Assembly: GCF_003315485.1 (NCBI RefSeq)
Contig: NZ_QNSE01000007.1
Location: 221,525 to 268,664, forward strand
Source of the DNA: Marinomonas rhizomae
GTDB lineage: Bacteria > Pseudomonadota > Gammaproteobacteria > Pseudomonadales > Marinomonadaceae
Length of the DNA stretch: 47,140 nt
Direction of reading: 5' to 3'
Part shown: positions 45,037 to 47,140 of the stretch, in pieces
How the letters are laid out: each line of letters opens with the position of its first letter
Position numbering within the stretch: position 1 is the first letter of the stretch
Made by a program: the position numbers and the translations under genes
Notes under the pieces: generated by a model
What the model saw: only the letters and a program-made list of their open reading frames with translations
What the model was told of the DNA's origin: nothing
Databases searched by the model: none

Positions 45037-46473
45037 ATGTTAGATATTAAGCATCATGGTGCTGTGCAGGGTGTGACTGGGTCTTGTCATGAGTTGTTTG
45101 TTGATTCTGATCAATCTGTGTTGGTGGATATTGGGTTGTTTCAGGGGGCGGAGACGTCTGGGTCTGGGGCAGATTCAAACAGTTTAGAAATAGATTTTGA
45201 TCTTTCTGCTGTGCAGGCTTTGGTTATTACTCATGTTCATATCGATCACGTTGGGCGTTTGCCGTATTTGTTGGCGGCTGGTTTTACTGGGCCGATTTAT
45301 TGTTCTAAACCGAGTGCAGCGTTGTTGCCTTTGGTGATTGAAGATGCGTTAAAAGTTGGCGTGACGCGCAATGCCAGTATTATTAAGGCGTGTTTGGATC
45401 GTTTGGCATCGCAGTTGGTGCCGTTGGAATATAAAGAGTGGACGAGCATTCCGCTTGCAGGAAAAGGTTCTAGCGTTCAGTTACGTTTGTGTCGTGCGGG
45501 GCATATTTTGGGCTCGGCGTATGTGGTTTTTCGGGTGAAAAATTCCGAGGTAAAAACGCAAGGGAAACGCTATCACGATGTGGTGTTTTCTGGGGATTTA
45601 GGCGCGCCCTATTCACCTTTGCTATGTACACCGCAGTCACCTTATCGCGCCGATCAGCTTGTGTTAGAAAGTACTTATGGCGACAGAAACCATGAAAACC
45701 GCGCCACTCGGCGCAAGCATTTACAGCAAAGTTTAGAACATGCATTAAGTGATTCAGGTACGGTGTTAATTCCAGCGTTTAGCATCGGCCGCACTCAGGA
45801 GTTATTGTACGAGCTGGAGCATATTATTCATCAAAATAAACACAAAGCCGTGAGCCAAACGCGTTCTGGTGTTTCGTTAAATTGGGAAGATATTGACATT
45901 ATTATCGATTCACCTTTGGCGAGTCGTTTTACTAAGGTGTATCTATCTTTAGCGAATTATTGGGATGATGAAGCAAAACGACGCGTGAGTTCGGGTCGCC
46001 ATCCGTTAAGTTTTGAGCAAGTCACGACAATTGATGATCACGCCACTCATTTACAAACTGTTTCTTACCTACAACGCCAAACCCGCCCCGCCATTGTTAT
46101 TGCTGCTTCTGGCATGTGTGCTGGCGGACGCATTGTGAATTATTTAAAAGCTTTGTTGGGCGGTGAGCGTAACGATGTGTTGTTTGTGGGCTATCAGGCG
46201 GCAGGCACACCAGGACGGGACATTCTGCGGTTTCATGATAAGCCAAATGGTTATGTGATGTTTGACGGGGAGCGTTATGTCATTAACGCCAAGGTACAAC
46301 AAATCAGCGGCTACTCCGCCCATGCAGGGCAACGGGATTTATTGAATTTCATTAAATGTATGCGAGTAAAGCCCCAAAAAATACATTTGGTGCATGGAGA
46401 TGATAACGCCAAACGGACATTGAAGGGATTGATTGAAATGGCCCATCCAGAGTGTGAGGTTGTGGTGCCGTAG
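45037..46473 (+). CDS. Beta-CASP metallo-hydrolase (RNA-specificity-domain MBL protein)
   Basis: 478 residues. Metallo-beta-lactamase core: VTGSCHELFVD, VDIGLFQG, VITHVHIDHVGRLPYLLAAG (zinc motif, about residue 64), CRAGHILGSAYVVFRV (about 157), VVFSGDLGAPYSPLL (about 185) and LVLESTYGDR (about 210). The beta-CASP part has LIPAFSIGRTQELLYELE (about 246), IIDSPLASRFT (about 290), IAASGMCAGGRIVNYLKAL (about 355) and SGYSAHAGQRDLL, ending with VHGDDNAKRTL. This is the CPSF/YSH1-like group of presumed RNA nucleases. ATG 45037 has AAGGA 6 bp upstream. It is not part of the sugar operons. It ends CCG TAG. Confidence 0.93.
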   Translation: MLDIKHHGAVQGVTGSCHELFVDSDQSVLVDIGLFQGAETSGSGADSNSLEIDFDLSAVQALVITHVHIDHVGRLPYLLAAGFTGPIYCSKPSAALLPLVIEDALKVGVTRNASIIKACLDRLASQLVPLEYKEWTSIPLAGKGSSVQLRLCRAGHILGSAYVVFRVKNSEVKTQGKRYHDVVFSGDLGAPYSPLLCTPQSPYRADQLVLESTYGDRNHENRATRRKHLQQSLEHALSDSGTVLIPAFSIGRTQELLYELEHIIHQNKHKAVSQTRSGVSLNWEDIDIIIDSPLASRFTKVYLSLANYWDDEAKRRVSSGRHPLSFEQVTTIDDHATHLQTVSYLQRQTRPAIVIAASGMCAGGRIVNYLKALLGGERNDVLFVGYQAAGTPGRDILRFHDKPNGYVMFDGERYVINAKVQQISGYSAHAGQRDLLNFIKCMRVKPQKIHLVHGDDNAKRTLKGLIEMAHPECEVVVP

Positions 46474-46534
46474 AAAATTGTGGTTCATGCGAATTTGGTG
46501 TTTGGTAATGTGGTTAGTGATTTCATGACGTTTT

Positions 46535-47130
46535 GTAGGCCGGATGAGGGAGGCACGACCGTTATCCGGCGATGGGCCGCATGTTTTTCTGGGCGTGTTG
46601 TATGCTTGCTGGTGGTTTACAAATGCCGGATAACACCTCGTTCCTCGTCTCATCCGGCCTACGGCGATGGGCTGCATGTTTTTCTGGACGTGTTTATGGT
46701 TGCTGGTGGTTCACAAATGCCGGATAACGTCTCGTTCCTCGTCTCATCCGGCCTACGGGTTGGGCTGCATGTTTTTCTGGGCGTGTTTATGGTCGCTGGT
46801 GGTTTATAAATGCCGGATAACGCCTCGTTCCTCGTCTCATCCGGCCTACGGCGTTGGGCTGCATGTTTTTCTGGGTGTTTATGGGTTCTGGTGGCTCACA
46901 AATGCCGGATAACGTCTCGTTCCTCGTCTCATCCGGCCTACGGGTTGGGCTGCATGTTTTTCTGGGCGTGTTGTATGCTTGCTGGTGGTTTACAAATGCC
47001 GGATAACACCTCGTTCCTCGTCTCATCCGGCCTACGGCGATGGGCTGCATGTTTTTCTGGACGTGTTTATGGTTGCTGGTGGTTCACAAATGCCGGATAA
47101 CGTCTCGTTCCTCGTCTCATCCGGCCTACG
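46535..47130 (-). repeat. REP B element plus 93-bp-period REP array
   Basis: A B-type REP on the plus strand (46535-46570) is followed by six minus-strand A-type REPs. Their outer edges are at 46625, 46719, 46812, 46904, 46998 and 47092 (steps 94, 93, 92, 94, 94). The spacer (GGGCTGCATGTTTTTCTGG... to GCTGGTGGTTYAYAAAT) is unlike that of the array at 1-519. Units 1-2 and 5-6 match each other in detail (offset 373 bp), so a four-unit block was duplicated. It continues to the right edge. Confidence 0.93.
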
Positions 47131-47140
47131 GGGTGGGCCG

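Overview
The window looks like a chromosomal polysaccharide-biosynthesis region of a marine gammaproteobacterium, most likely Marinomonas or a close relative. That placement rests on protein style (LysO-type exporter, Mip/FkpA-type PPIase, WbpM/WbpA-I enzymes) and on moderate to low GC; it is an inference, since there is no rRNA or other marker here.

Layout. 1-2950: housekeeping flank (LysO-type exporter, periplasmic FKBP isomerase) behind an array of 93-bp repeats. 3060-6708 (+): a small polysaccharide operon (glycosyltransferase, O-antigen ligase/polymerase, WcaJ-type initiating transferase), ending in a terminator shared with the convergent minus-strand genes. 6753-18490 (-): first sugar block. 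It holds a capsule-type transferase, a GT4, a wrecked gene carrying an IS630 element, a TupA-like ATP-grasp plus PLP enzyme pair, a Wzx flippase, Ugd, a UDP-glucuronate-type epimerase and ManC. 15.2-24.1 kb: interleaved with that block and with galE are five toxin-antitoxin modules, four MNT/HEPN pairs and one HipBA. 24284-25880: an orphan DUF2235/Tle1-like alpha/beta hydrolase and a REP-associated tyrosine transposase (RAYT). 26833-44093 (-): second sugar block. It contains WbpM/WreV, a small initiating phosphoglycosyl transferase and a 4-reductase (predicted UDP-QuiNAc route). It also has three GTs, an EpsG-like polymerase, an asparagine-synthase-like amidotransferase, a second Wzx and a complete WbpA-I-B-D-E set for UDP-ManNAc3NAcA. 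Upstream of it is a small EPS-associated MarR-type regulator. 45037-46473 (+): a beta-CASP metallo-hydrolase, followed by another 93-bp repeat array.

The structural theme of the window is REP DNA. Dozens of copies of a GTAG-headed imperfect palindrome (core GCCGGAT...ATCCGGC) occur singly, in inverted pairs and in tandem arrays of 54- or 93-bp period. A RAYT gene sits between two inverted copies of one subtype. Several genes take their stop codon from the GTAG head of such an element.

Functionally, two sets of initiation/flippase functions (WcaJ with Wzx at 12773; the PglC-type transferase with Wzx at 37921 and EpsG at 32159) point to two different glycans. One would use glucuronic/galacturonic acid, GDP-mannose and possibly an amino-acid decoration. 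The other would use QuiNAc and a diacetamido-mannuronic acid, possibly amidated. No Wza/Wzc/Wzz export or chain-length genes are in the window. Two gene relics were found by translating apparently empty DNA: a decayed WecB-family epimerase (about 34.5-35.3 kb) and the IS-interrupted gene (9.0-10.6 kb).
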